Source of the DNA: Chelonoidis abingdonii
Lineage: Eukaryota > Chordata > Testudines > Testudinidae
Assembly: GCF_003597395.2 (NCBI RefSeq)
Contig: NC_133770.1
Location: forward strand, 35,349,683-35,413,682
Direction of reading: 5' to 3'
Length of the DNA stretch: 64,000 nucleotides
Both the position numbers and the translations under genes were made by a program. Below the pieces are notes generated by a model. That model saw only the letters and a list, made by a program, of their open reading frames with translations, was not told where the DNA came from and searched no databases. Positions 46,361 through 57,164 of the stretch are shown in pieces; within the stretch, counting starts at the first letter, position 1, and every line of letters starts with the position of its first letter.

Positions 46361-47960
46361 GGCCGCTGTAATGGCTATACAAGCAAGCTGTCTTCCAAGA
46401 CAGTTAGCAGGGAGCAGGTTCTAACGCGGTTTGGAAAATGGAGGAGACATAAAGTCTGTTAACCCAGTTGAGGTCCAAGGTTGGGGCTGGCCAGTGTAAC
46501 CAAAGGTTTTATGCGCTGCAAGCCTCCTTAGAGCGAACCTCGAAATCCATAGAGTGCGGAAGCACAAGAGCGACCACCTTAGCTGGGTGGAAGGTAGAGA
46601 TGGCTGCCAAGGTACCCTCGGATGACACGCTAGCTGTCGCACGCTCAGAGGTATCCATTAAAGGGGATCGAGCTGCAGGTAAGATTTAAGGCGTTTCCAC
46701 CTCGTAGGAGAAACGCTTCAACCTGCAGGTACGTTGACTGGTGGAAGGCTCCTGACCTCACCACCTGATAGTCAACGTAGCAGCCAACCATGAGGAAGAG
46801 ACTGCAGGAGTCCGGGCTGGTGAAGTCTGCGCAGTCCTGAGGTATGAGGTCCTGGGTGGGATGGCAGGAGTAATGTGGGTAGGCTATTGACAGCCGGAAC
46901 AACGTCGGCGTATCAGTGCTGTCCTGGAACATGCTGGATGTGACATGGTGATGCGCTGGCCCTCCTCTGAAAGTGTGCAGCAGAGCCCAATGAAGCGGGG
47001 GAAACGGCTGGGAAGGCCATAAAGGTGTTGGCCCTTCACCACGGCATGAGGACAGCGTCGAAGATCGGTCCCCGGGGAGAGACCTTGGAGGACGAAACAC
47101 CTCGGACATTTCCTGTTGCTCAGCGTAAAGCGAACGGTGCCAGTATGTGGGGAAAATCTTCCACTTGCTGGCAACAGAATGCATCACATCAGGCAGGTGA
47201 GCACTCATGAGACACGAAAGACCTGCTGATCGAAGCGCCAAGGAGAAGGATGCTACCCAGATTTACATCGAGTGGGCTATGCATAAAGTCCCAGAGGATG
47301 GATGGCCTCCTGACAAAAGGAGGAGACCATGTCCCTCCCAGGTTGTTATGTTAGTACATGGCCATTGCTGCATGGCGTGTAACAGTTGAGACGCCACGGC
47401 CTGTCAGCAGCATGGTGCATGAAACCCCAGCACGCCAGGCGGACTGCCTCTCATTTTGACATGAAATGTGGAACGCCAGTCTGAGAAGACCAAGGTCTTA
47501 AGCTAGACAGGCTTACTGAGGTGAGCACCGTGAGCCGAGAATGAAGCAATCGTCGTCAGGGGAACAGTGAGGCGCTGGGCGATAGAGCAGCACTCCCTGA
47601 CCCACACCAGGGGGGAGCTTAGCCACAATTCTAGGGATGCCTAGGAATGCTCGAGGGAATGGTGGACTATCGGACCATTGGCCCTGTGCGGACCGCGTAC
47701 ACCTGATCTGAGCCCAAACTTGAGATGACAGAGGCAGAGCTTAGCGTGTTTGGTTACAAACAGCAGGCAGCCACGGGACCCAGAAAGACCGAGAAAGTGC
47801 GACCGAGTCGTTGGGGAAAGTTTGCAGACCTTGGATCGATCGGGTGCCATCGCCTGAAACTGTGGCTGTGGTAAGCAGGATCCAGCAGCTCGGATCCGAG
47901 ATAGCCCCTAGAATCTAATCTCTGCATGGGAACCAGAGTGGATGTTTCCATAGTGATATC
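46361..47960 (-). pseudogene. DIRS-2 RNase H to recombinase region, heavily decayed
   Basis: Lies between the RT (YLDD at 48058-48047) and the recombinase. Only short frames remain (for example 46645-47241 minus). Expected RNase H and core-binding motifs are not readable without correcting frames, so the assignment rests on position. Confidence 0.5.
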
Positions 47961-48620
47961 AGGCCTAACATGTGAACAAGGTCTCTTGACGATGCCCACA
48001 CGCTGAAGTGACGTGGTCTTGGAGTCTCCCATATAAGAATAAGCCAATCGTCCAAATACGGAAAGATGCATATTGACCGTCAGCAGAGGTGGGTGCGACT
48101 ATGGGCCACACACTGGTTATGCTTGTGGGGCTGTAGAAGGCCAAACAGCAGGACCGTAAACTGGAGTACCGATGGTTGCTAGAAAGTGAGGTATCTCCTG
48201 TGCGGAGGGGAGATAGAAATGTGAATATGCGTCCTTCATCATCCGTAGGCGGCATACCAGTCTCCAGATCTTAGGCAGGTATAATGATCCCAGGGATACC
48301 ATGTGGAACTTCCCACCTTATCATAAACTGGTTGAGTCCTCGTAGGTCTAGGATAGGTCTGAGACCTCCATACGAGTCGGGGATTAGGGAATAAGGGGAG
48401 TAATCGCCCCCTTCGTCCATCGGCGTCTGCACCTCTTGTAAGAGGAATTGCGCCCAAGAGGAGTCCCTGAAGAGGGACAGGGCTGGAACAAATTGGAGGT
48501 GGTATCCATACTCCACCATGTGTAGGGAACAGTGAACTGAAGTTAACTGGGACCACGCCAAGAGGAAGTAGGAGTGGGATCCTGCTTGTAACCGGTACTC
48601 CGCCCTCGGGTGCACCTTTG
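47961..48620 (-). pseudogene. DIRS-2 reverse transcriptase
   Basis: The frame 48615-48271 shows LIPDSYGGLRPILDLRGLN, like the KAKGGFQPIPDLQNLN block of copy 1. The frame 48302-48117 holds KDAYSHFYLP and ends WPSTAPQA (family: LPFGLSTAP). The YLDD box is encoded at 48058-48047, one frame away from the long frame there. The catalytic Asp codons survive but the ORF is broken by several indels. Confidence 0.82.
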
Positions 48621-48840
48621 AAAGTTCGTCTTTGGTCCCCGGTCATGATTGCGAGGGGCCTCGATCTTGGCCCTCTAGGGGTCCTGACGGTCGTCTGTGA
48701 CCACCTCAGCCGCGCCATCTGCCAAAGTCCTATCTGTGGCTAGGCACAGAGTGTGGCGGTGTGGCCGGGGGTGGAAAGGCCTGCAGTAGGTCGTCGGCGT
48801 ATGCACGCCGAGAGAGAGCGCATTAGGACCCTGTTGCCCT

Positions 48841-50715
48841 TCAGGCTTTGCAGCCTGGGGTAGATTTCACCACCAAGAGGCCTTTACCAATAAATGGTAA
48901 GTCGTGAAAGGCCGGAGGTTTGAAACCTGAAGCCATGAGATGCTCCTCGTGGTAACGAGGCCTGGAGAGAAGCTCTGGCCGCCTTTTCCCTTCCTCCAAG
49001 AGGGCAGTGAACTCTTGTCGGGAGCCTTGATGGAGAAGCTCCATAAATTTATTCACCATTATCCAGGTGTTATGATTATAGGGGCTAAGCAGGGCTTATT
49101 TATTTGCCACGCAGGGCTATAAGGCCCTTGCAGAATACACCTTGCGGCTGAGTAGGGTCATTCGCCTAGCCCCCTTCGATTTTGGGGCTAGTGCCTGTTG
49201 GCCATGCCGTTCCTTTCTTTCTTTTTTTTTTTTTTTTTAAACCAACTGAATGACCAGTGAGCAGGGAGGAGGATGGACAGACATGTAGTTGTACCCTCCA
49301 TAGAGTATCGGCATTCGCCTGGATGGTCCGACTAAACGGGTAGGGCCCCTCTAGTGGGGCAACCGCCCATAGAATGTCCACTACTGGGTTCCCTACCTCC
49401 GGGACCTCCTGCCCTGGAGGTCCGCATTGAGTGCTACCTTCTGTAGGAGGTCCTGATGGGCTCTCAGGTTGTTGGTGGGCACACCAGAATCGTGGTCCTG
49501 AGCATAAGAGCTGTCCGCGTGGGGAGACACTGATGCGTGTCCAGATGGCCATGGAGGTGCTGAAAACCATAGGCAGAGTCTCTGACTCTACCAGACCTTG
49601 CCCAACTTGGCACCTGGGACCGGTACCAGAAGGCGCACTGGTACCTGGAACGAGATCCGGACCTGCGACCAGAGCAGTGCCGGGAGGTCGACCGAGATTT
49701 CGAGGTTGGGAGCGGCTTCGGGAGTCACAGTGCCTGTAGCAGTGCTGGGAGCCAGAACGGTGCCGAGATTTTCAGGTCGGTGAACGGGACACCTACCTGG
49801 GGGCGAGTGCGACCGGTGCCGAGGAGAACAGCATCAGGACTGCAAGTGGCGTCGGGAGGGGGAGCACCGACGGGACTTGGAGTGTCTGCGGGACCGTGAT
49901 CATGAACGGTGCTGCTCTGCTGCGCTGACAGAGGATGGTCGTATCAAGGAGGCTTGCCAAGAGACTATTACCCGCACCGGTGGTGCCGGGGGTTCAGGCA
50001 GCATCTACTCTGTCATGGCAATGAGATCCCTCGCTGTTGGAAATGTCTCCGGCGTGGAGGGAACAGTAAGCTCGACCACAGTGCGTACTGGGGAGCTGTC
50101 AGGCACTGGATTCGATGGCCCTTGTGGGACCGGGATCGACGGTGCTGACGTCGCCAGTGCCTCAGCAGGTGTCGGTGCCGGGCGATCCAGCTTAGACAGG
50201 TTCTCTGTCTGCGGTGCCGTTCGCACGGGAGCAATAAGCTCGACCACGGCATGCACCGGGGAGCGGCCAGGCCCTGGATTCGACGGCCCTTGTGGGACCG
50301 GGATCGACGGTGCCGGCGTTGTCGGTGCTGCGGCAGGTGTTGGTGCCGGGTGATCTGACTTAGACGAGCTCTCTGGCTGCAGTGCAGTTGGCACAGAAGC
50401 AGTAGGAGCAGGGAGCTCAACCACAGCGCGTGCCGGGGAGCTGTCAGGCACTGGCAGGAAGAGTCGTGGGCTTCCTCAACCTCAGAGAGGGAGCGGTGCC
50501 GAGTTGACTTCAGTGTCGGTAACGGCTGGTGCCGAGGAGGTGCTTCTATCCGCACTCGGTGCAGAAGGTGGAGGGGAAATGAAAGTGCCGCTCCATTTTG
50601 TTCTCGGCTTAAACGCCTTGCAAATGGGGCACTTAGCTGTGAAATGTGATCCCCCGAGGCACCGTAAACAGGAGTCATGTGGATCTCCTGTCACCAATGG
50701 CCTGAGGTCGGCCAA
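48841..50715 (-). pseudogene. DIRS-2 gag-like ORF, broken
   Basis: The N-terminal frame (50715-50482) has CLRCLGGSHFTAKCPIC (residues 16-32), the same C-x2-C-x4-H-x4-C-x2-C spacing as copy 1. A Pro/Ala/Ser/Val-rich region with ~60-residue internal repeats follows (50451-50005: SIPVPQGPSNP recurs). The C-terminal frame (49059-48841) has VNKFMELLHQGSRQEFTALL. A T-run at about 49211-49228 lies between. The repeat region is also GC-rich on the plus strand, which makes shadow frames. Confidence 0.72.
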
Positions 50716-51131
50716 GCATGGTCTAAAGAACCGTGAATGAGCGGCATGGGCTCCGCAACGGTTGCGGGGAAGGGGCTCTCCCCGAACCTGCTAACTATTA
50801 TAAACTAACTATGCTTGTAAAGAAAAAACGATAGTATATAAAAATATAATTAAAAGATTTGTTACTACATACAACAAGAACTATGAGTCTAGGGAAGCGG
50901 AGGTCAGCTAAGCTGCGCTCCACTGTTCAACGACTGACAGGGTGGGTAAGAAGAAACTGCGAAGGGCGGCTGGGTCGGCAGGGGTATATATCCGGCACCA
51001 TAGCGGCGCCACTCCAGGGGGTGCCCTGCCGACCCACCAAGTGTTGCTAGGGTAAAAATCTTCCGACTAACGTGCACGCAGGGCGCGCACACCTAACTGG
51101 AATGGATATGAGCAAGCACTCAAAGAAGAAG

Positions 51132-51407
51132 GTTAGACGTTACAACTTCATTGTTGCTCACTCTGATTTCAACCAGCCAGGTGCCAAAACAGAAGCTCTG
51201 TGGCAGACACCAAAGCATTAGCAGAATAGCAGAGCTGTCTCTAACTACATTATTAGATCTCCATTCAGCTTCACTTATAGATCAAAACAGTAAAAAAATA
51301 ATAATAAAACATCTGCAGCTGTAGGGCTCCATACAGAAGGCAGGCAATGCTCCTTTAGTAATTACTTCATTACCATAAATAAGTGCTACTCACTTCCGCC
51401 CTTTAAA
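51132..51407. other. Short intergenic gap
   Basis: No recognised feature. Confidence 0.4.
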
Positions 51408-51415
51408 GTTTACAT

Positions 51416-52090
51416 CAGGGGTCTCAAACAAAATTTACTTTAGGGCCAGTGCCAATCCTCAAATCCTCCCAGCGCGCCAATAATGTCACTCAAGCTAATC
51501 AAAATTCTGCCCCCGCCAAACTCTGCCCCCACCTGCCTAAGGCTCTGGGAGCAGGTCCGGGGTAGGGGATTGGAGTGCAGGCTCAGGGAGTGAGTTTGGG
51601 TGCAGAAGGGGTGAGAGCTTGGGCTCTGGGAATTTGGGTGCTGGGTGCAGGCTCTCGGCTGGGGGTGCAGGAAGAGGAGATGGGTTGCAGGCTCTGGGAG
51701 GAAGTTTAGGGGCTACGGGGGGGTACAGGTTCTGGGAGGACGTTTGGGGCCAGGAGGCAGTATGTGTGGAAAGGGGTGGGGTGCAGGATCTGGGAGGGGA
51801 TCAGGAGTGCAGTGCTTACCTAGGGCGCCAGGAGGGCTGGGGCAACTCTGCACACTGCTGCCTCCAGGCACCACCCCCACAGCTTCTGATTGGCTGCAGG
51901 GGCACTTAGGGTGGGGGCAGCATGTGGAAGCACAGCCCCTCCCCGGGGCCAGCAGCATGGGTGCGCTGCCGGGCCCCTGGTATGGAGCGCCCGGGGGTAG
52001 CAGGTGGGGGCAAGGGAGAGGCCTGGCCCCAAATCTGCTGGAGCCCCGCGGGCCACAGATCACCCACGGGCTGGGAGTTTGAGACCCTTG
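51416..52090. mobile_element. Non-autonomous hAT element, 675 bp, 8-bp TSD
   Basis: The ends CAGGGGTCTCAAAC and GTTTGAGACCCTTG are inverted. GTTTACAT (51408-51415) and ATTTACAT (52091-52098) are an 8-bp target duplication with one mismatch. The interior is G-rich with degenerate GCAGGCTCTGGGAG-type repeats, which explains its long frames on both strands. Confidence 0.88.
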
Positions 52091-52326
52091 ATTTACATCA
52101 TGAGCAGACCCCATGCATCCTCACACATCATTCTATGTGAGTCAAGCAGGGCTTTATGATCAATATGTTGGACTCCAGGATTATCCTTTTGAGTGGATGT
52201 GCAACACAGTTGTCAGTGTCAAAACCTGAAACCAAAGTTTTTAAAATGGTCTTAATGTTCTCCAGTCAGCAGTCTCCTTTACTGCCCTACTGAAAGAAAG
52301 GAGGGTTAAAGTGGGGCTGTAGATGG

Positions 52327-52412
52327 ATAGGTTGTGGCCTGCCTTGTGCAGGAGGTCAGACTAGATGATCATATTGGTCCCTTCTGACCTATGAGTCTAT
52401 GAGTCTATGAGG
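52327..52412 (+). mobile_element. CR1 LINE 3' end
   Basis: TTGTGGCCTGCCTTGTGCAG, the GATGATCATATTGG core and the GAGTCTATGAGTCTATGAG tail. A short 5'-truncated copy. Confidence 0.9.
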
Positions 52413-53260
52413 TTTTCAATGACATTTGCTTAAACTACCAAACCCTAGGATATATTAGCCAATTATTCTCCCTTTCTGGAGACAGTAGATCCTATCAAAT
52501 GAGATATTCCTTACCTACTTTCATAAGCCAGGAGGAATAAGGCTCTCATCCATGAATGGCAAACCTAGTCTTCCACACCCTCATGAGGCATGCCCTGGGG
52601 TGATGCTGAAACCCAAGCAGGGGAAATTTGTGTTTCCTTGCTCTGGTTGTCTCTGGAACAAGTCAAAGATAGAAGAATGGCCACAGCTGTCACATCTGCC
52701 TGGTGTATCCAGACTACTTCCTCAACCTGAATAACTGCCGAGCAATTAGTTATTGCATCCATGGCAGTCTGTTTCCTCTCGATCTCTACAATAGCCCTTT
52801 GGATAACCCTGCATCCAGACTCAAGCGTGTTGTCACTTAGGCCAGTACCTCTTCACCAGCATGCCGGACTCCTTCTCTGTCAGTTAGCCATATGTTCTGG
52901 CTTACAGGTAATGTTGTCAACAGCTGATGACAGCCAGCATTCCCCATGAGATGCTTGATAGTATCTTTCTGCTGGGTATAGGTTCTTTAACATTTGCAGA
53001 ATCCGCTGGAATAGACTTCCTGGGGATATTCAAGATGAGCCTCTACTTTGAGAGTTGTATTGGTAGATTACACCAATGCAACTATACAAACAAAGCAGGT
53101 CCACCCATGAAAACTCTGGGGCCCTCTAGGTTTTCAATTAACCATGGGAAAGCAGTTACCTTAATACAAGACCAAGCTGCTGATGAGTTAATGCAAACAG
53201 TACAATCACTTACTGTCCACTACCATAGACATCTTGGCATCAAGCCGCCCACTCCCTACA
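52413..53260. other. Intergenic, no recognised gene
   Basis: The longest frame (162 codons, plus, 52927-53415) runs into the MITE at 53264 and has no recognisable domain. It is probably chance. Confidence 0.4.
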
Positions 53261-53263
53261 CAC

Positions 53264-53386
53264 TAGGGCTTTGGAGCTGTGCTGTGGCTCCACTCCAGCT
53301 CCAGGCAAAAAACCTGCAGCTCCACTGCTCTGGAGCCACTCTGTGCTCCAGCTCTGGGCTCTGCTCCAAAGCCCTGCTCCACACTG
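53264..53386. mobile_element. Short MITE with AGGGCTTTGGAGC ends
   Basis: AGGGCTTTGGAGC at the left is the perfect inverse of GCTCCAAAGCCCT at the right. The interior repeats CTCCAGCTC motifs. Family unknown (hAT-like inferred). Confidence 0.6.
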
Positions 53387-53486
53387 ACCTAGAGGATCAT
53401 CGGGGTCATAGCTGAACTATGGCAGATGAAGCACACAGGCAGAAAGTCACAACACCAATGGCACAAAAATTCTGAATGCATCTACA

Positions 53487-53708
53487 CAGGGGCGGCTCCA
53501 GGAATTTTTCCGCCCCAAGCACGGCAGGCAGGCTGCCTTCTGCAGCACGCCTGCGGGAGGTCTGCCGAAGCCGCAGAACCAGCGAACCCTCCACAGGCAA
53601 GCCACTGAAGGCAGCCTGCCTGCCACCCTCACAGCGCAGGCAGAGCACCCCCTGCGGCTTGCTGCCCCAAGCATGCGCTTGGCGTGCTGGGGCCTGGAGC
53701 CGCTCCAG
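53487..53708. mobile_element. Non-autonomous hAT element, 222 bp
   Basis: The ends CAGGGGCGGCTCCAG and CTGGAGCCGCTCCAG are inverted. CATCTACA (53479-53486) and CGTCTACC (53709-53716) are a likely 8-bp target duplication with two mismatches. GC-rich and non-coding. Confidence 0.78.
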
Positions 53709-53880
53709 CGTCTACCAGTAGCATAAACAACTCTTCCAGAACTACACCACCCTAGTAAAGGAGGAAAAATGAACCTTTTACTCCCCCACAGTCAATGCAG
53801 CAGACTTATGGCCAGTACAGTGAACTAGCTTATCATCCCAAACTGCATAGGCCAGAAATCCAACCTGAGTATCAACCGCT

Positions 53881-53885
53881 GTAAA

Positions 53886-53919
<34 letters not shown>

Positions 53920-53932
53920 ACAAAAAACCCAC
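53881..53932. repeat. A-rich simple repeat (CAAAA)n
   Basis: AAAAACAAAAACAAAAACAA-type run. Confidence 0.9.
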
Positions 53933-53998
53933 TATCAGCACACTTTGATAGTTCCATGCGTATTCATTTGATCTTAACTGGGAAAGAAAACTCCACCC

Positions 53999-54206
53999 CA
54001 ACCCCATTGTATTATTTACCCCATCACCTTTGATTGAGCTGCCCTACCCTCAACCCCATTGTATTATTTACCCCATCACCCTTGATTGAGCTGCCCTACC
54101 CTCAACCCCATTGTATTATTTACCCCATCACCCTTGATTGAGCTGCCCTACCCTCAACCCCATTGTATTATTTACCCCATCACCCTTGATTGAGCTGCCC
54201 TACCCC
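53999..54206. repeat. Tandem repeat, 52 bp x 4
   Basis: Four units start at 53999, 54051, 54103 and 54155, each CAACCCCATTGTATTATTTA followed by CCCCATCACC and TTGATTGAGCTGCCCTACC. Units 2-3 are almost identical; unit 1 differs at one base. Confidence 0.97.
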
Positions 54207-54384
54207 CAAACACAAGTGCCAAAATTCAAGGAACCCTGAAAAATATTACTGCCACAACTTGGGCAACAAATCCACCCCTCTCCTGACTGTTAAAAGCCAG
54301 TGAACAACTATGGTCACTGTTGTTAAAAGTTTTCAATGCCTTTTTCAGGGAAGAACCCTTACCCAAATGCAATAGTTTGATCAA

Positions 54385-54905
54385 CCCTCAAGAAACCACC
54401 ATTTGATCTTGGAAGACCTGTCCAATTACCATCTCACCTGAAACATCCCATTCCTGGACAAAACAATTGAGAAAATAGAAGCCAGCAAGCTCCAACATGT
54501 AACATCAGCCAACATCCTGGATGCCTCACAAATCAGGGTTCAGAGCAGGGCACAATGCATAGACAGCACTAATGGTCTTAGAGGAGCACTTCAGTCAGTG
54601 AACACAGGCAAAATCTCCACACTCAATGCTGAGCCTCTCCTCAGCTTTTGACACAATAAAACACAAAAGTTAGCCTGCTTACATCAAACAATAGAAGATG
54701 GCCCAGCACTGCAGTGGTTTTAATCATTCCTCTCCAGCACAATTCAAAGTGGTGATGGGTAATTGCTGCTTGTCTCTGCAGGCCATCACCTGCATGATCC
54801 CACAGTGATCCCCTCTTCAATATCTACACTAGAAAATACTGTGAGATGCTATGGACTCAGATGCCAACAATATGCAGACGACACTGTCTTATTCAGCATT
54901 GATAC
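54385..54905 (+). pseudogene. L2 LINE reverse transcriptase remnant
   Basis: In broken plus frames: LPFLDKTIEKIEASKLQH, NILDASQIRVQSRAQ, then STIQSGDG and, at the end, QQYADDTVLFSI. The last is the catalytic YADD box with both Asp intact. This is the standard L2/CR1-type RT block order. Several stops and frame changes make it inactive. Confidence 0.8.
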
Positions 54906-54925
54906 AGTCACCACTGCTATGGGTA

Positions 54926-55080
54926 TGTCTACACTGAGTTAAAAAACTCTGCAGCACAGTCTCAGAGCTCAGGTAAGTTGACTCAGTCTTATGGGGCTTG
55001 GACTGCAGGGCTATAAAATTACAGTGTAAAATGTTCCCACTCAGGCTGGAGCATGGGCTCTGAGACTCACTTCCCTCATG
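54926..55080. mobile_element. MITE end of Harbinger type
   Basis: Begins GGGTATGTCTACACTGAGTT, the same terminus as the element at 12277. GCAGCACAGTCTCAGAGCTC and GCATGGGCTCTGAGACTC lie inside. No matching right terminus is visible, so it is truncated. Confidence 0.65.
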
Positions 55081-55089
55081 GGCTGCTAA

Positions 55090-57160
55090 GCCGCATCAAT
55101 AGAAACATTGCAAGATATGCTTTCAATCTCCCACAGAAGGTTATGAATCTTAAGAATGAAGCTTTGTGGTATTTCACAAATGGAAACTTTACAAGTAGTG
55201 GTGTAACTGCCCATCTCAACCTTCTGCTGGTCTGAGAGGAAGGATTTGAACCATCTCCACATATTCTTAGCAGCATCCAGTGGCAAAAGAAATATAAGAC
55301 TGAAATTCTGCAGACATCCAGTAGATGAGCAAGTATTAAGCAGTTTTCAACGACAGTTTTCTTCCACTAATATACAAAACAATTGTGCCATCGCCTGGTC
55401 TAGAGCTTTGCTGGACCATTTTCTGGCTGCCTTGGAGAATGTGTGAACTTCCATGACTGTCCGTATTTTCCATTTCTGAGCAAAAAGATAGTAGTGTGAA
55501 GTATGTAGCACCAAGAACCTATTTATCGCATATTGGTCAGACAATAGTAAGTTTTAAGGTGGGAGGTAGACTTCTAATCCTTCCTTAGTGCAGTCTTTTT
55601 ACTGGAAGATTCAGGCAGCCTTTCAGTCACAAAGATGACCATAAAACAGTCACAAGTGGTGACTTGCACTTTGTTCAGTGTTTATTGGATGTCCTACATA
55701 AGTAGGCCAAATTCTGAAAAGAGCAATAATCTAGGCACATGGCTGTCTAATCCAGTCACTAAGATAGTACAATTGCTATAAAATTGTCAGTGGTGGACTG
55801 AGTTCTGTAAGACAAGGCAGCCCAGTTACCTGTGGTTTCCTGCCCAGAATAGCTCTACTGGGTATTGCTGGAGTCTCCAGCCTCCACATAGTTCTCAGCG
55901 CAACAGAGAACTCCCATTAGTTGAGGCAACTGAAATTCCCAGCTTATGGAGCAGGGAGACTAGTTCAAGTACACCCTCCCAACAGGGCAAAGTGAGTCAA
56001 GTTTTTAATTTAGAATAATGTTGCCCCCTTTATCTCCTCACCACCACATACTAAACTCTATCTACAAACTTAACAAATTCTACACATTTCAGCAGTTGCT
56101 GCTGGACACAGTTTATCCAAGAGCTCCCACAAGCATGAAGTATAGATTGAGTTAGCATTGTAGCTTAGGCACAATCCTTCATTTTGCAAATTGATTGTGT
56201 CAAACCCCACTCCTATAGAGGTAGCTGGTGGCAACAGACAGACTGTCAAACAGCTGCTAAACAGCTTTCAAAACATGTAAATCAGAACGCAGATGATGCA
56301 AGTCTCATTTGCAACACAACTGCAAGCACCAACAATGTAAGCAAGATATAGTGGGATTTCTTTAGTCAGTTAACTGGTACTAAGGATTTGGAGCTGCTCT
56401 GTACTAGATGGTACTGTATCTTGTCCAGGTTATTGAGAAATTTAGTGCATGAATGTTGGGGTAACAGAGGGTTGTCAGGAAAAATGAGGAAGGGAAAGAA
56501 TGCTGAGGGGTGACTTATCTTAAGCCAAATAGGCACAGAAGATCAAAAGGACTGTAGCAGGGTTAAAAATCGGCACTTAAATGTGTGTTTGTGTTGGGAG
56601 TTAATTATTGCTGTTCAAAACTGCACTGAAACATAGGACCCATCTGAGAGGGTGGCTGAAGAAGTTAGGCCTGTTAAAGTTAGCAGGGGATGGTAAGGTA
56701 TACATGCCTGCAGACCAGTTTAAAAGTCTTTCCGTTAATGCTTTTTTTTTTTTTAAATTGGAAAATAATTTTCAGAAAGTAGCTGATCACTACATCCCAT
56801 TGATCACAGCCTCCCAAAGGCAGTCAGACCTGCAGGGTAACAGTTGCTACATAGGGTACTGTAGTACAGGGGTCAGTTTAAGTGGCAGAATTCTATGGTG
56901 GAATGTAAAAAGGTACAATGCCTAAAACATAAGGGAACACACCCAGCCTAGACGGGACAGAGCTGCAGCTAGCCCTGAAACTGACAACTAGCTAAAAGTT
57001 AAATAATTAGTATCATTTATCAGAAAGTTGCATTTCAGCAGCTGATGTTTTATGTCAATATTTTTGTAAATGTGTACCTACCCTAATCAAGCATTCAAAG
57101 CACAGAGCCAGGACAACCTCATCACTGATGAATAATTGGGTTAGCAAACGTATGCTGTAT
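55090..57160. other. Intergenic, no recognised gene
   Basis: Only short frames. A 105-codon plus frame (56608-56925) has no recognised domain. Confidence 0.4.
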
Positions 57161-57164
57161 CAAG

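Larger units (their letters stand above)
45456..51131 (-). mobile_element. DIRS-type retrotransposon, copy 2, a different family
   Basis: The left terminal segment (45456-about 45715) and the right one (about 50945-51131) are inverted repeats: GTGGGTCGGCAGGGC, GGTGCCGGATATATACCCCTGCCGACCC and ATATCCATTCCAGTTAGGTG recur reversed. The internal complementary region (about 45722-45810) joins the inverse of the extreme left (CAACAGTTACAAAGGTGAGTAACCGTCTTTT, in two parts) to CTTCTTCGAGTGCTTGCTCAT, which complements the extreme right. Coding order on minus is gag, RT, RNase H, recombinase. It is more decayed than copy 1 and its termini are unlike those of copy 1. Confidence 0.88.

Noticed and set aside
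49431..50353. Plus-strand frames of 102 and 158 codons
   Set aside because: Antisense to the DIRS-2 gag-like ORF on the minus strand.
51619..52114. Frames up to 145 codons on both strands
   Set aside because: They are inside the G-rich interior of a non-autonomous hAT element bounded by an 8-bp target duplication.
52927..53415. 162-codon plus frame
   Set aside because: Runs through unique DNA into a MITE, with no recognisable motif.
1..57000. MKX homeobox exons, expected near RAB18 by vertebrate synteny
   Set aside because: No homeodomain (WFANARRR-type) coding sequence was seen on either strand, so MKX is presumably outside the window.
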